From Dyadobacter pollutisoli (GTDB lineage: Bacteria > Bacteroidota > Bacteroidia > Cytophagales > Spirosomataceae): a stretch of 64,000 bases of DNA. Location of the stretch: NCBI RefSeq assembly GCF_026625565.1, contig NZ_CP112998.1, positions 4,776,501 through 4,840,500 of the forward strand, in the 5' to 3' direction. The translations under genes and the position numbers were made by a program. This document shows, one piece after another, positions 26,510-33,494 of this stretch (positions are counted from its first letter, which is position 1; every line of letters starts with the position of its first letter). A model generated the notes under the pieces. The model ran no database searches, was not told the DNA's origin, and was given only the letters and a program-made list of their open reading frames with translations.

Positions 26510-27562
26510 TTAAAATAACTTCATCTGCCCGCCTCTCATAAATTGCGTAGTATCCAACGCCGGCATCTCCCGGTCTTTAAAATATTTCCTGCACGCCATA
26601 TCATGAAGCTGCCTGATGTGCTCGGCAAAATTCCCTTCACCTACCATTCTGATGCCGAAACGTGAATCGTTAACAGCACCACCGTGACATTCCTTGATCT
26701 GGTTCAGCACTTTGGCTGCACGATCGGGAAAGTGATGATTGATCCATTCATCGAAAAGTGTTGCAATGGCTCCGTTGAGCCGTACCACGGTATAATGTGC
26801 CCAATATGCCCCGTTTTCAGCTGCCGCCTGCACCAGAGCAGGGATTTCGTGATCATTAAGTCCCGGAATAATCGGCGCAGTCATGACACCCATCGGAATC
26901 CCGGCTTCATGTAATGTTTTTACTACCTGCAACCTTCTTTTTCCGGTTACAGTTCTGGGTTCCAATGCAATCCGCAAGTCTTCGTTCAATGAGGTGATAG
27001 ATACGGCAGCGTGTACCAGGTTAAGCTTCGCCATCTTTTCCAGGATGTCTATATCCCTTAAAATCAGTGCATTTTTGGTCAGCAAACTCACCGGGTTCCG
27101 GTACCTCAGGCAAATCTCCAGCAGCTGTCTCGTGAGCCGGTATTTCTTTTCACCAGGCTGATAGCAATCCGTGTTACCGGAAATGTGAATCCCCTTGGGT
27201 ACCCATTTTTTGGAATTAAAGAGCTTTTCCAGCAGCTGCGGAGCATTTTTCTTGACAATAATCTTGGTCTCAAAATCCAGTCCGGCAGAGTATCCCCAGT
27301 ACTCATGAGAGTTTCGGGCATAGCAGTAAATGCAGCCGTGCTCGCAGCCTCGATAGGGATTGATGGAATGAAAGTCAGGGAGATCCGGACTGTCGGATAC
27401 GCTTAGCAGTGTTTTGGATTCTTCTTCAATAAACTGTGTCCTAGGATTTACTTCGGGGTCTTCCCATTGATGCCAGTCTTCGGATGTGTACTCGATCTCG
27501 TTTTTGAAGAACTTGTTGCGAGGATTAATCGCAGCGCCCCTCCCTCTTGCCCGGTTGTCCAT
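26510..27562 (-). CDS. PA0069-family radical SAM protein (SplB-like)
   Basis: The 350-aa protein has the radical SAM cluster motif CEHGCIYCYAR (C-x3-C-x2-C) in SINPYRGCEHGCIYCYA near residue 70. SplB-like core motifs follow (ISGNTDCYQPGEKKYRLTRQ, LLTKNALILRDIDIL, SITSLNEDLRIALEPRT). Members bind a 4Fe-4S cluster and SAM; the family around PA0069 has no settled reaction and is distinct from true spore photoproduct lyase. The N terminus ARGRGAAINPRNKF is typical. The gene is preceded by the M42 peptidase, with a hairpin between them. Confidence 0.88.
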   Translation of the reverse strand: MDNRARGRGAAINPRNKFFKNEIEYTSEDWHQWEDPEVNPRTQFIEEESKTLLSVSDSPDLPDFHSINPYRGCEHGCIYCYARNSHEYWGYSAGLDFETKIIVKKNAPQLLEKLFNSKKWVPKGIHISGNTDCYQPGEKKYRLTRQLLEICLRYRNPVSLLTKNALILRDIDILEKMAKLNLVHAAVSITSLNEDLRIALEPRTVTGKRRLQVVKTLHEAGIPMGVMTAPIIPGLNDHEIPALVQAAAENGAYWAHYTVVRLNGAIATLFDEWINHHFPDRAAKVLNQIKECHGGAVNDSRFGIRMVGEGNFAEHIRQLHDMACRKYFKDREMPALDTTQFMRGGQMKLF

Positions 27563-27624
27563 TTGTTGATGATGTTCATTTGTTGATGATGTTTTTTGAT
27601 AATGAAGAATGTAGTGTGTGAAAA

Positions 27625-27659
27625 AAGACTTGGCAGGTTTCCAAAACCTACCAAGTCTT
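27625..27659 (-). terminator. Terminator of the M42 peptidase gene (AGACTTGG family)
   Basis: The 16-base arms AAGACTTGGCAGGTTT and AAACCTACCAAGTCTT pair with one wobble and a 3-base loop. On the minus strand a T6 run follows (27621-27626 region), making an intrinsic terminator 5 bases after the peptidase stop. Its core matches the repeat at 10836-10892. Confidence 0.8.
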
Positions 27660-27664
27660 GCTGT

Positions 27665-28735
27665 TTACTTAATATATCTGAAATCTTCGTCGCCTTTCAA
27701 TGAAAGCAGGACGTCGTACATCAGTTGGATTACGTTTTTCACGTCTTCTTTGTGTACCATTTCAACGGTAGTGTGCATGTATTTCAATGGCAGGGAAATC
27801 AATGCCGACGCGATACCTTCCGTCGAATATGCGAACGAGTCAGTATCCGTTCCGGTAGAGCGGCTTACTGCCTGGCGCTGAAAAGGAATTTTTTTCTCGT
27901 CAGCGACGCGGATCAGCAAGTCGCGTACATTGTTTTGCACCGCCGGGCCGTAGCAAATCACAGGACCGTTACCACTTTTCAGATCGCCTTGCTCTTTTTT
28001 ATTGTACATAGGCGATTGTGTATCATGCGTGACATCGGTAACAATCGCCAGGTTGGGCTTCAACCTTCGCGAGATCATTTCCGCCCCGCGAAGGCCTATC
28101 TCTTCCTGAACCGCATTCACCACATATAATGTAAACGGTAGACGAACATTGTTTTCATGCAACATTCTTGCTACCTCCGCAATCATGTAGCCGCCCATGC
28201 GGTTGTCCAGCGCACGGCCGAGGTAATACTTATCATTCAGTTCATCGAGACCATCCGCAAAAGTCGCGACGGTACCTACGTGGATGCCCATTTCGAGTAC
28301 TTCGTCTTTTTTTGTAGCGCCCACGTCGATAAACAGTTCATGCACTTTTGGAACCTGATCTTTGGCTACGTCACGCACGTGGATAGCCGGCCAGCCAAAC
28401 ACACCTTTGACAACTCCTTTTGCGGTATGCAGATTAACCCGCATCGATGGTGCAATGGCTGCATCCGAGCCACCATTACGGCGAACGTGAATATAGCCGT
28501 CATCTGAAATGTAGTTGACAAACCACGAAATTTCATCAGAATGCGCCTCAATGACCACTTTATAGTCCTGCCCGGGCCCAATAACGCCCACGGCTGTACC
28601 GTACACGTCTATAATTTCTTCTTCAATATATGGCTTGATGTAGTCCAGCCATATCTGCTGACCTGTGGACTCAAACCCGGTCGGCGAGGCATTGTTCAAA
28701 TACTTATAAAGAAACTCTCTGCTCTGATCTGACAT
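27665..28735 (-). CDS. M42-family metallopeptidase (glutamyl aminopeptidase-like)
   Basis: The 356-aa protein has all the dinuclear metal ligands expected of M42 aminopeptidases: the HSDE of VVIEAHSDEISWFV, Asp in RALDNRMGGY, the catalytic Glu-Glu of VQEEIGLRGA, Asp in VTDVTHDT, and a C-terminal His in KYMHTTVEM. Family enzymes form large cytosolic complexes (TET type) that trim N-terminal residues from peptides. There is no signal peptide. It may also be annotated as endoglucanase M, an old misnomer. It is monocistronic and ends in a strong terminator. Confidence 0.92.
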   Translation of the reverse strand: MSDQSREFLYKYLNNASPTGFESTGQQIWLDYIKPYIEEEIIDVYGTAVGVIGPGQDYKVVIEAHSDEISWFVNYISDDGYIHVRRNGGSDAAIAPSMRVNLHTAKGVVKGVFGWPAIHVRDVAKDQVPKVHELFIDVGATKKDEVLEMGIHVGTVATFADGLDELNDKYYLGRALDNRMGGYMIAEVARMLHENNVRLPFTLYVVNAVQEEIGLRGAEMISRRLKPNLAIVTDVTHDTQSPMYNKKEQGDLKSGNGPVICYGPAVQNNVRDLLIRVADEKKIPFQRQAVSRSTGTDTDSFAYSTEGIASALISLPLKYMHTTVEMVHKEDVKNVIQLMYDVLLSLKGDEDFRYIK

Positions 28736-28791
28736 ACTGTTTATTTAAATTACTTAATATCGATTGACGCTGTTTTGCAATTTATTTCCTT

Positions 28792-29115
28792 TTATAAATA
28801 CTTCCAAAATGCCCAGAAAGTCCTTGTTTTTAAATAGTCAAGATCCCCCTGGTTCTGGTAAGCTTCCTTTTCAAAAGAGATATGAAGATAGGCTAAATAA
28901 TGCTTTCTGTACCGGGCAAGCCTGATTAAATATTCGGTCAGATACCATATGTAAAAGAGGATCAGTCCTAGTTCCAGCTGTTGCTTCAAATGGATCCGTT
29001 CATGGTTTAACAGAAAGCGGTCGGGGGATTTATGCCTTAAAAGAATGAATGGAAAAAAGGCCATACCCTCTACCCAAAGGAAAGAAACGTTTAGTAAAAA
29101 ACCTTTGAATTTCAT
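28792..29115 (-). CDS. Small HExxH-containing membrane-associated protein
   Basis: The 107-aa protein has the motif LLNHERIHLKQQLEL, giving His38-Glu39-x-x-His42, the zincin zinc-binding pattern. A hydrophobic helix follows (residues 47-66) and then FEKEAYQNQGDLDYL, which supplies a possible third Glu ligand. This set is recurrent in short uncharacterised Bacteroidota proteins. It may be a minimal membrane metallopeptidase, or a degenerate one; activity is not shown. It is on the same strand as greA and 126 bases after it. Confidence 0.65.
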   Translation of the reverse strand: MKFKGFLLNVSFLWVEGMAFFPFILLRHKSPDRFLLNHERIHLKQQLELGLILFYIWYLTEYLIRLARYRKHYLAYLHISFEKEAYQNQGDLDYLKTRTFWAFWKYL

Positions 29116-29241
29116 TTTGGAGGCCGTCGGCTTCCTGCTTTCGGCTGGTTTATTTTTCTAGGTCAATTTTAAATAAAAATGTTGGATTGTGAAATGGCAT
29201 ATCCATCGACAATCCAACATCTTATAACAAACTCAGTAACA

Positions 29242-29724
29242 CTATTCGCTGAACCTGCTTATATCCAGTACCTCAAATTCCATCATACCCGCCGGAACTT
29301 TGATCTCTGTTGTCTCTCCTACTTTTTTGCCCAGCAGCCCCTTGCCGATCGGCGAGCCTACCGAGATTTTGCCTGCTTTCAAATCCGCCTCTTCCTCCGA
29401 CACCAGTGTGTAGGTGACTTCCATTCCATTCTTACGGTTTTTGATCTTCACTTTGGAAAGAACAGCAACCTGCGAGGTATCAATTGACGACTCATCGATC
29501 ACCCGGGCGTTTGACATAATTTCTTCCAGCTTGGCAATTTTCATTTCGTGCATTCCCTGCGCATCTTTCGCCGCATCATACTCTGCATTTTCACTCAAAT
29601 CCCCTTTATCCCGCGCTTCGGCAATCTGCTTTGCAATCTCCGTGCGGCCCTTGGTTTTCATATCATTCAGCTCATTCTTCAGCTTATTTAATCCTTCTTC
29701 CGTATAGTATGAAATCTTAGCCAT
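29242..29724 (-). CDS. greA: Transcription elongation factor GreA
   Basis: The 160-aa protein has the GreA N-terminal coiled coil (YTEEGLNKLKNELNDM ... ARDKGDLSENAEYDAAKDAQG, with the acidic DLSENAEY tip) and the C-terminal FKBP-like domain (KVKIKNRKNGMEVTY, SPIGKGLLGKKVGE). GreA enters the RNA polymerase secondary channel and stimulates cleavage of backtracked RNA. The length is normal. An unusual leader precedes it (29769-29901): a 15-codon ORF, two hairpins and a U-run, suggesting that greA is controlled by transcription attenuation. Confidence 0.95.
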   Translation of the reverse strand: MAKISYYTEEGLNKLKNELNDMKTKGRTEIAKQIAEARDKGDLSENAEYDAAKDAQGMHEMKIAKLEEIMSNARVIDESSIDTSQVAVLSKVKIKNRKNGMEVTYTLVSEEEADLKAGKISVGSPIGKGLLGKKVGETTEIKVPAGMMEFEVLDISRFSE

Positions 29725-29768
29725 GACCCTAGTTTAGTTTATAAGTCTTACAATTTTTGAATTTTTAC

Positions 29769-29796
29769 AAAAAAAAAGAACGGCTCTAAGACCGCT
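29769..29796 (-). terminator. Attenuator-type terminator in the greA leader
   Basis: On the minus strand, AGCGGtCT-TAG-AGCCGTT forms a short GC-rich hairpin (29796 to 29779, one bulge, wobbles at the base), followed by C and nine T (29777 to 29769). It sits 45 bases upstream of the greA start and so would stop transcription before the gene. Confidence 0.6.
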
Positions 29797-29819
29797 CTAC
29801 AAGAGTAACACACTCGTAG
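29797..29819 (-). promoter_or_regulatory. Upstream hairpin of the greA attenuator
   Basis: On the minus strand CTACGAG (29819-29813) pairs with CTTGTAG (29803-29797) around a 9-base loop, with one G-U pair. It directly abuts the terminator hairpin and starts 7 bases after the short ORF stop, so a ribosome on that stop would overlap it. Confidence 0.5.
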
Positions 29820-29826
29820 CAGGAGG

Positions 29827-29874
29827 TTAGAAAACCTTGTCTTTTCGGTTGATATATGATTTTGTCTTCACCAT
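29827..29874 (-). CDS. Putative 15-aa leader peptide upstream of greA
   Basis: ATG at 29874 opens a 15-codon ORF with a TAA stop at 29829-29827; it encodes MVKTKSYINRKDKVF. It is rich in Lys and Arg, with no run of one regulatory amino acid. The stop lies inside a small AGGTT/AACCT hairpin (29824-29837). The ORF sits 13 bases or so after a predicted start site and directly before the hairpin pair, the layout of a ribosome-sensing attenuator. Translation is not proven; too short to match a family. Confidence 0.45.
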   Translation of the reverse strand: MVKTKSYINRKDKVF

Positions 29875-29893
29875 AATTTTCTGTTAAGAACGA

Positions 29894-29901
29894 CAAAAAT
29901 A
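29894..29901 (-). promoter_or_regulatory. Possible Bacteroidota -7 box for greA
   Basis: The minus-strand octamer TATTTTTG fits TAnnTTTG. It would place the start of transcription near 29887, just upstream of the short ORF. No clear -33 TTTG is seen 19-21 bases upstream, so the call is tentative. Confidence 0.35.
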
Positions 29902-29951
29902 ACAATATTTGTAAATGGTAACACGATTTTTATCCAAAAGGGACCACATGT

Positions 29952-30872
29952 ATGTCAAAACCATTGAGAATAATTTTTATGGGCACGCCCGAATTCGCGG
30001 CCCCAAGTTTACAAAGCCTGGTAGAGCATCATTCTAATGTAGTGGCCGTCGTTACCGTACCGGATAAACCTGCCGGACGGGGCCAGAAACAAACGAAATC
30101 ACCCGTAAAAATCTATGCCGAAGAGCAGGGCATTCCGGTTCTTCAGCCTGAGAAGTTAAAGAATCCTGAATTTTTGCAGGAACTAAGAGCCTTGAATGCT
30201 GACTTGCAGGTCGTAGTTGCGTTTCGGATGTTGCCAGAGGTGGTTTGGAGTATGCCAGCAAAGGGCACGTTCAATTTACATAGCTCTCTTTTGCCGCAAT
30301 ACCGTGGTGCGGCGCCGATTAACTGGGCAGTGATCAATGGCGAAACCGAGACGGGAGTGACCACATTCTTCATAGAAAAGGACATTGACACCGGAAAGAT
30401 CATTTTTCAGGAAAAAGAAAGCATTCATCCCGACGACGATGCGGGTTCATTATATGAGCGGCTTATGGCACTTGGCGCACAGCTCGTTGTAAAAACGGTG
30501 GATGCGATAACCGAAGGCAACTACCCACAAGAGCCGCAGGAGGAGCCCGAAAATATCAAATCAGCTCCCAAGATCTTCCGCGAAACCTGCGAGATAGACT
30601 GGAACCGTCCCGCGCAAGATATTCACAACTTTGTCCGCGGATTATCCCCCTACCCGGCCGCGTGGACAACATTGAATGGCTTATCCTGCAAGATATTTAA
30701 AACAAAACCCGTGGAATTCACCAGCGATGGCAACCCCGGAGATTTTTCAACAGACCACAAATCCTACCTCTATTTCCGTACATCCGACGGCTGGCTTTCA
30801 ATCGAAACCCTGCAACTGGAAGGTAAAAAACGAATGGATATCGGGGATTTTCTGAGGGGGAATCGGTTGTAG
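29952..30872 (+). CDS. fmt: Methionyl-tRNA formyltransferase
   Basis: The 306-aa protein formylates Met-tRNAfMet with 10-formyl-THF, in the cytoplasm, for translation initiation. The N-terminal Rossmann domain starts RIIFMGTPEFAAPSL, the catalytic loop is NLHSSLLPQYRGAAPINWA (Asn-His and the SLLP-RG-AP signature), and DTGKI follows. A C-terminal OB-like domain starts near residue 205 (IDWNRPAQDIHNFVRGLSPYP). The length is slightly under the usual 310-320. The ATG at 29952 fits; another ATG four bases earlier is out of frame. It is divergent from greA. Confidence 0.94.
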   Translation: MSKPLRIIFMGTPEFAAPSLQSLVEHHSNVVAVVTVPDKPAGRGQKQTKSPVKIYAEEQGIPVLQPEKLKNPEFLQELRALNADLQVVVAFRMLPEVVWSMPAKGTFNLHSSLLPQYRGAAPINWAVINGETETGVTTFFIEKDIDTGKIIFQEKESIHPDDDAGSLYERLMALGAQLVVKTVDAITEGNYPQEPQEEPENIKSAPKIFRETCEIDWNRPAQDIHNFVRGLSPYPAAWTTLNGLSCKIFKTKPVEFTSDGNPGDFSTDHKSYLYFRTSDGWLSIETLQLEGKKRMDIGDFLRGNRL

Positions 30873-30884
30873 GGTTGTGGGAAA

Positions 30885-31012
30885 GGTTACATGCCTGACG
30901 GCATTTCGGAAAATGGGTTGTAATGCTACGATGCTACCGAGATTGCATGCCTAACGGCATTTCGAAACTGTCGAGTAGCGTAGCGATGCAATATTGTTAA
31001 AAATCGAGTTAC
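30885..31012 (+). repeat. Two decayed REP-like units left of the transposase
   Basis: Two partial copies (30885-30942 and 30941-31012) keep the TGCC-TRAC-GGCA palindrome and a degenerate CGTAGCGATG module. They match the order of modules in the full units at 31031-31138 and 31654-31759 but lack the third module. Confidence 0.6.
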
Positions 31013-31030
31013 GGACTTAGGACTGTCATA

Positions 31031-31138
31031 AGGTGCATGCCTGACTGCATTTTGAACAATACAAAATCGCGTAGCGATGTAACCTTGGTAGCAAAAATAA
31101 CATTGCAGATCCGCCAAGAATCCCGTTAGGGATGTAAC
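31031..31138 (+). repeat. Full REP-like unit left of the transposase
   Basis: The ~108-base unit has three small palindromic modules in order: CATGCCTGACTGCAT, TCGCGTAGCGATGTAACC and TCCCGTTAGGGATGTAAC, separated by A-rich spacers with TTGGTAGCAAAAAT in common with the right unit. Same orientation as the unit at 31654. Confidence 0.7.
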
Positions 31139-31180
31139 TATATTGCAAAAGAATTTCTATACACATAAACACTATCAATC

Positions 31181-31642
31181 ATGCCAAATACCCATTCGGA
31201 GATTCATCTTCATTTTGTATTTACGCCAAAATTTCGTGCAGCATTGATCACTCCCGACTGGGAGATACGTCTCCATAAGTACATCACCGGTATTGTTCAA
31301 AAGAATGATCACAAAATGCTGGCAATAAATGGAACGGAAGATCATATTCACATGCTAATTGGCTATCGACCGGCACAATCAATTCCCAGCCTGATTCAAG
31401 ACGTAAAGGCTGATTCGTCTCAATGGATTAATAATAACAAATTTTGCCCGACCAGATTCGAATGGCAGTCAGGGTATGGAGCATTCTCTTATTCCAAATC
31501 TCAAATTCCGGGAGTTATTCGATACATTCAAAATCAGAAGGAACACCACGGGAAAATCAAATTTTTGGATGAGTACAAACTCCTTCTAGACGAATTTGAA
31601 ATTGGATATAATGAGAAATACATCTTTAAAATACCGGAATGA
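31181..31642 (+). CDS. REP-associated tyrosine transposase (RAYT, Y1/IS200-like)
   Basis: The 153-aa protein belongs to the Y1_Tnp family of HUH endonucleases. The HUH motif is His55-Ile-His57 in TEDHIHMLIGY, and the nucleophile is probably Tyr115 in VIRYIQNQKEHH, with Gln119 completing the Y-x3-Q pattern. The GYGAFSYSKSQI lead is typical of the RAYT branch. These enzymes cut and join single-stranded DNA at palindromic repeats. It is flanked by near-identical composite units (31031-31138 and 31654-31759), as expected of a RAYT with its own substrates. All catalytic residues are intact. Confidence 0.9.
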   Translation: MPNTHSEIHLHFVFTPKFRAALITPDWEIRLHKYITGIVQKNDHKMLAINGTEDHIHMLIGYRPAQSIPSLIQDVKADSSQWINNNKFCPTRFEWQSGYGAFSYSKSQIPGVIRYIQNQKEHHGKIKFLDEYKLLLDEFEIGYNEKYIFKIPE

Positions 31643-31653
31643 GGTCGTAAAAG

Positions 31654-31759
31654 GGTTACATGCTTAACGGCATTTTTAAAAATAAATCGCGTAGCGATGT
31701 CACCTCGGTAGCAAAAAAACAATTGGCGCAATAATGAAAATCCCGTCAGGGATGCAACA
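31654..31759 (+). repeat. Full REP-like unit right of the transposase
   Basis: The ~106-base unit has the same three modules as the left unit: ACATGCTTAACGGCAT, ATCGCGTAGCGATG and ATCCCGTCAGGGATGCAAC, with shared CTCGGTAGCAAAAA spacer. It starts 12 bases after the transposase stop and ends 55 bases before the dihydrofolate reductase start. Confidence 0.7.
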
Positions 31760-31814
31760 ACATGCACCACATCACCAACATACATTTACTAACAATATCG
31801 AACTAACCAATTCA

Positions 31815-32315
31815 ATGCTTATATCAATTATAGTTGCGGTTTCTGAAAATGGTGCTATTGGGAAGGATAATCAGCTGCTTTGGCGGCTGCCTGATGACCT
31901 CAAACGGTTTAAGCAGCTGACTTTGAACCACCCGATGATCATGGGTAGAAAAACTTTTGAATCCATTGGCAAGGCACTACCCGGCCGGACTTCCATTATC
32001 GTTACCCGAAACCCTGATTTCAAATTTGAAGGTGTGCTTACTGCCGGTTCTTTGGAAGAGGCTATCTCAAAAGCGCGGGAACTGGAAGATCAGGAAGCAT
32101 TTGTTGTCGGTGGTGGCGAATTGTACAAATTGGCTGAGCCTCTCGCCGATCGCTTATATATCACCGAAGTGGATACCGTCATCGAAGGTGACACTTTCTT
32201 TGATATTGCAGAGCCAGCCGCCTGGATTGAATCAGAACGCACTGTTCATGAGGCTGATGATCGGCATAAATTCAAATTTGAATTCGTAAATTATATTAAG
32301 AAAGCGGATTTATAA
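31815..32315 (+). CDS. folA: Dihydrofolate reductase
   Basis: The 166-aa protein starts at MLISIIVAVSENGAIGKDNQLLWRLPDDLKRF; the open frame runs 27 codons further up through the repeat unit and is not part of the protein. It reduces dihydrofolate to tetrahydrofolate with NADPH. Landmarks are LLWRLPDDLKRFK (the catalytic Asp), PMIMGRKTFESIGKALPGR and VVGGGELYKLA. It is the trimethoprim target and of normal length. It follows the RAYT unit and is 41 bases from the esterase gene, which may be co-transcribed. Confidence 0.93.
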   Translation: MLISIIVAVSENGAIGKDNQLLWRLPDDLKRFKQLTLNHPMIMGRKTFESIGKALPGRTSIIVTRNPDFKFEGVLTAGSLEEAISKARELEDQEAFVVGGGELYKLAEPLADRLYITEVDTVIEGDTFFDIAEPAAWIESERTVHEADDRHKFKFEFVNYIKKADL

Positions 32316-32356
32316 GTAATTTTGTTGTCACGTAACCCATAGTGACCGTATTAAGA

Positions 32357-33448
32357 ATGCAAGTAGAAGTTGAAACCCTTAGTATAGAATTAACCACGAT
32401 CTCATCTGATAAACGACCGGTGTTCATTACCGGGAATTTTTGCAAATGGCTTCCTGACCTCGAAGAGTTCAGAATGACAATGGTCAGTCCAGGAGAATAT
32501 CAGTACCAGTTCCCCGAAGATCTGGAACTCCCCAGTCCCCTGGAATATAAATACACGCGTGGTGGCTGGGACCAGGTGGAGCTGGATCGTTTTGGCAGAC
32601 CGTATGGAAACAGGGTCATTACCAAACTCGAAGGCGTGATACAGGACAATGTCACCCGATGGCAAAAAGACATTACCAAAAAAGTTGACTACTCTCCTAT
32701 CGTCGAGGTGCTTTCGGAAGCATTCGAAATACCGCAATTGAACAGGACCCGCCGCATTCATGTGCTTTTGCCACATGATTACCATGACAGGCCCGACCAG
32801 CATTATCCGGTACATTATATGACCGATGCGCAAAACCTGTTCGGCGAGGGATCGGAGTACGGAAACTGGAAGATAGATAAGAGCCTTACCAAACTTGCCA
32901 AAGAAGGCAAGGCCAATGTGATCATCGTAGCCATAGAGCATGGCGGCGAGGACCGTATCCATGAGCTGTCTCCTTATGACAATCCCAAATTAGGAAAAGG
33001 ACTCGGAGCATCGTTCCTGCGCTTTATAACGGATACACTGAAGCCACATGTCGACGCAAAATACAGGACAAAGGCGGACCGATTGAATACCGGAATCGGA
33101 GGAAGCTCAGTGGGCGGCCTGCTGAGCGTTTACGCAGCTTTAATGTTCCCGCATATATTTGGAAGACTGATGATTTTCTCTCCTTCCCTATGGATTTCGC
33201 AGCGCGTCTATTTCGACACGATTCATTTCTTCGAGCCTTTCGAGACACGCATTTATCTATACGCGGGAGGAAAAGAAGGCGCCAACATGATGCCTAACTT
33301 TACAAGATTCCACGAAATGCTTGAAAATCAACGGTTCGGATATAATCGTGTCAAGATCCAGGCATCTATAGATCCGAAGGGTGAGCATAGTGAAAAGCAA
33401 TGGAGTAAAGAATTCCCCATTGCACTGAAATGGCTTTATTCTGAATAA
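32357..33448 (+). CDS. Esterase with N-terminal glycogen-binding-like domain
   Basis: The protein is 363 aa from the ATG at 32357; a GTG at 32342 adds five residues. Residues about 1-95 form a CBM48/E-set-like domain (VFITGNFCKWLPDLEEF ... EYKYTRGGWDQVELD). A putative esterase alpha/beta hydrolase follows (IHVLLPHDYHDRPDQHYPVHYMTDAQNLF). The nucleophile is the Ser of GGSSVGG, and a C-terminal DPKGEHSEKQW holds the His. Enterochelin-esterase and feruloyl-esterase relatives share this fold; the substrate here is unknown. There is no signal peptide, so it is probably cytoplasmic. It converges with hslU at a strong terminator. Confidence 0.83.
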   Translation: MQVEVETLSIELTTISSDKRPVFITGNFCKWLPDLEEFRMTMVSPGEYQYQFPEDLELPSPLEYKYTRGGWDQVELDRFGRPYGNRVITKLEGVIQDNVTRWQKDITKKVDYSPIVEVLSEAFEIPQLNRTRRIHVLLPHDYHDRPDQHYPVHYMTDAQNLFGEGSEYGNWKIDKSLTKLAKEGKANVIIVAIEHGGEDRIHELSPYDNPKLGKGLGASFLRFITDTLKPHVDAKYRTKADRLNTGIGGSSVGGLLSVYAALMFPHIFGRLMIFSPSLWISQRVYFDTIHFFEPFETRIYLYAGGKEGANMMPNFTRFHEMLENQRFGYNRVKIQASIDPKGEHSEKQWSKEFPIALKWLYSE

Positions 33449-33451
33449 AAT

Positions 33452-33484
33452 AAAAAAAGAGGAGAACAATTTCTCCTCTTTTTG
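33452..33484. terminator. Bidirectional terminator
   Basis: Arms AAAAAGAGGAGA/TCTCCTCTTTTT lie between the esterase and hslU stops, with A- and T-runs on both sides. Confidence 0.8.
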
Positions 33485-33494
33485 TTTGTAGCTC

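Noticed and set aside
29821..29883. AGGAGG on the plus strand followed by a TTG-start short frame ahead of fmt
   Set aside because: Bacteroidota rarely rely on Shine-Dalgarno sites, and the minus-strand reading (ATG ORF, hairpins, U-run, greA) explains the same bases better.
30926..31117. Minus-strand ORF of 63 codons within the repeat units
   Set aside because: It falls entirely in REP-like repeats, has no family features and its frame is explained by the repeat composition.
31734..31814. Longer dihydrofolate reductase start running back into the repeat
   Set aside because: The added 27 residues are encoded by the REP-like unit and precede the universal first beta strand, so the ATG at 31815 is used instead.
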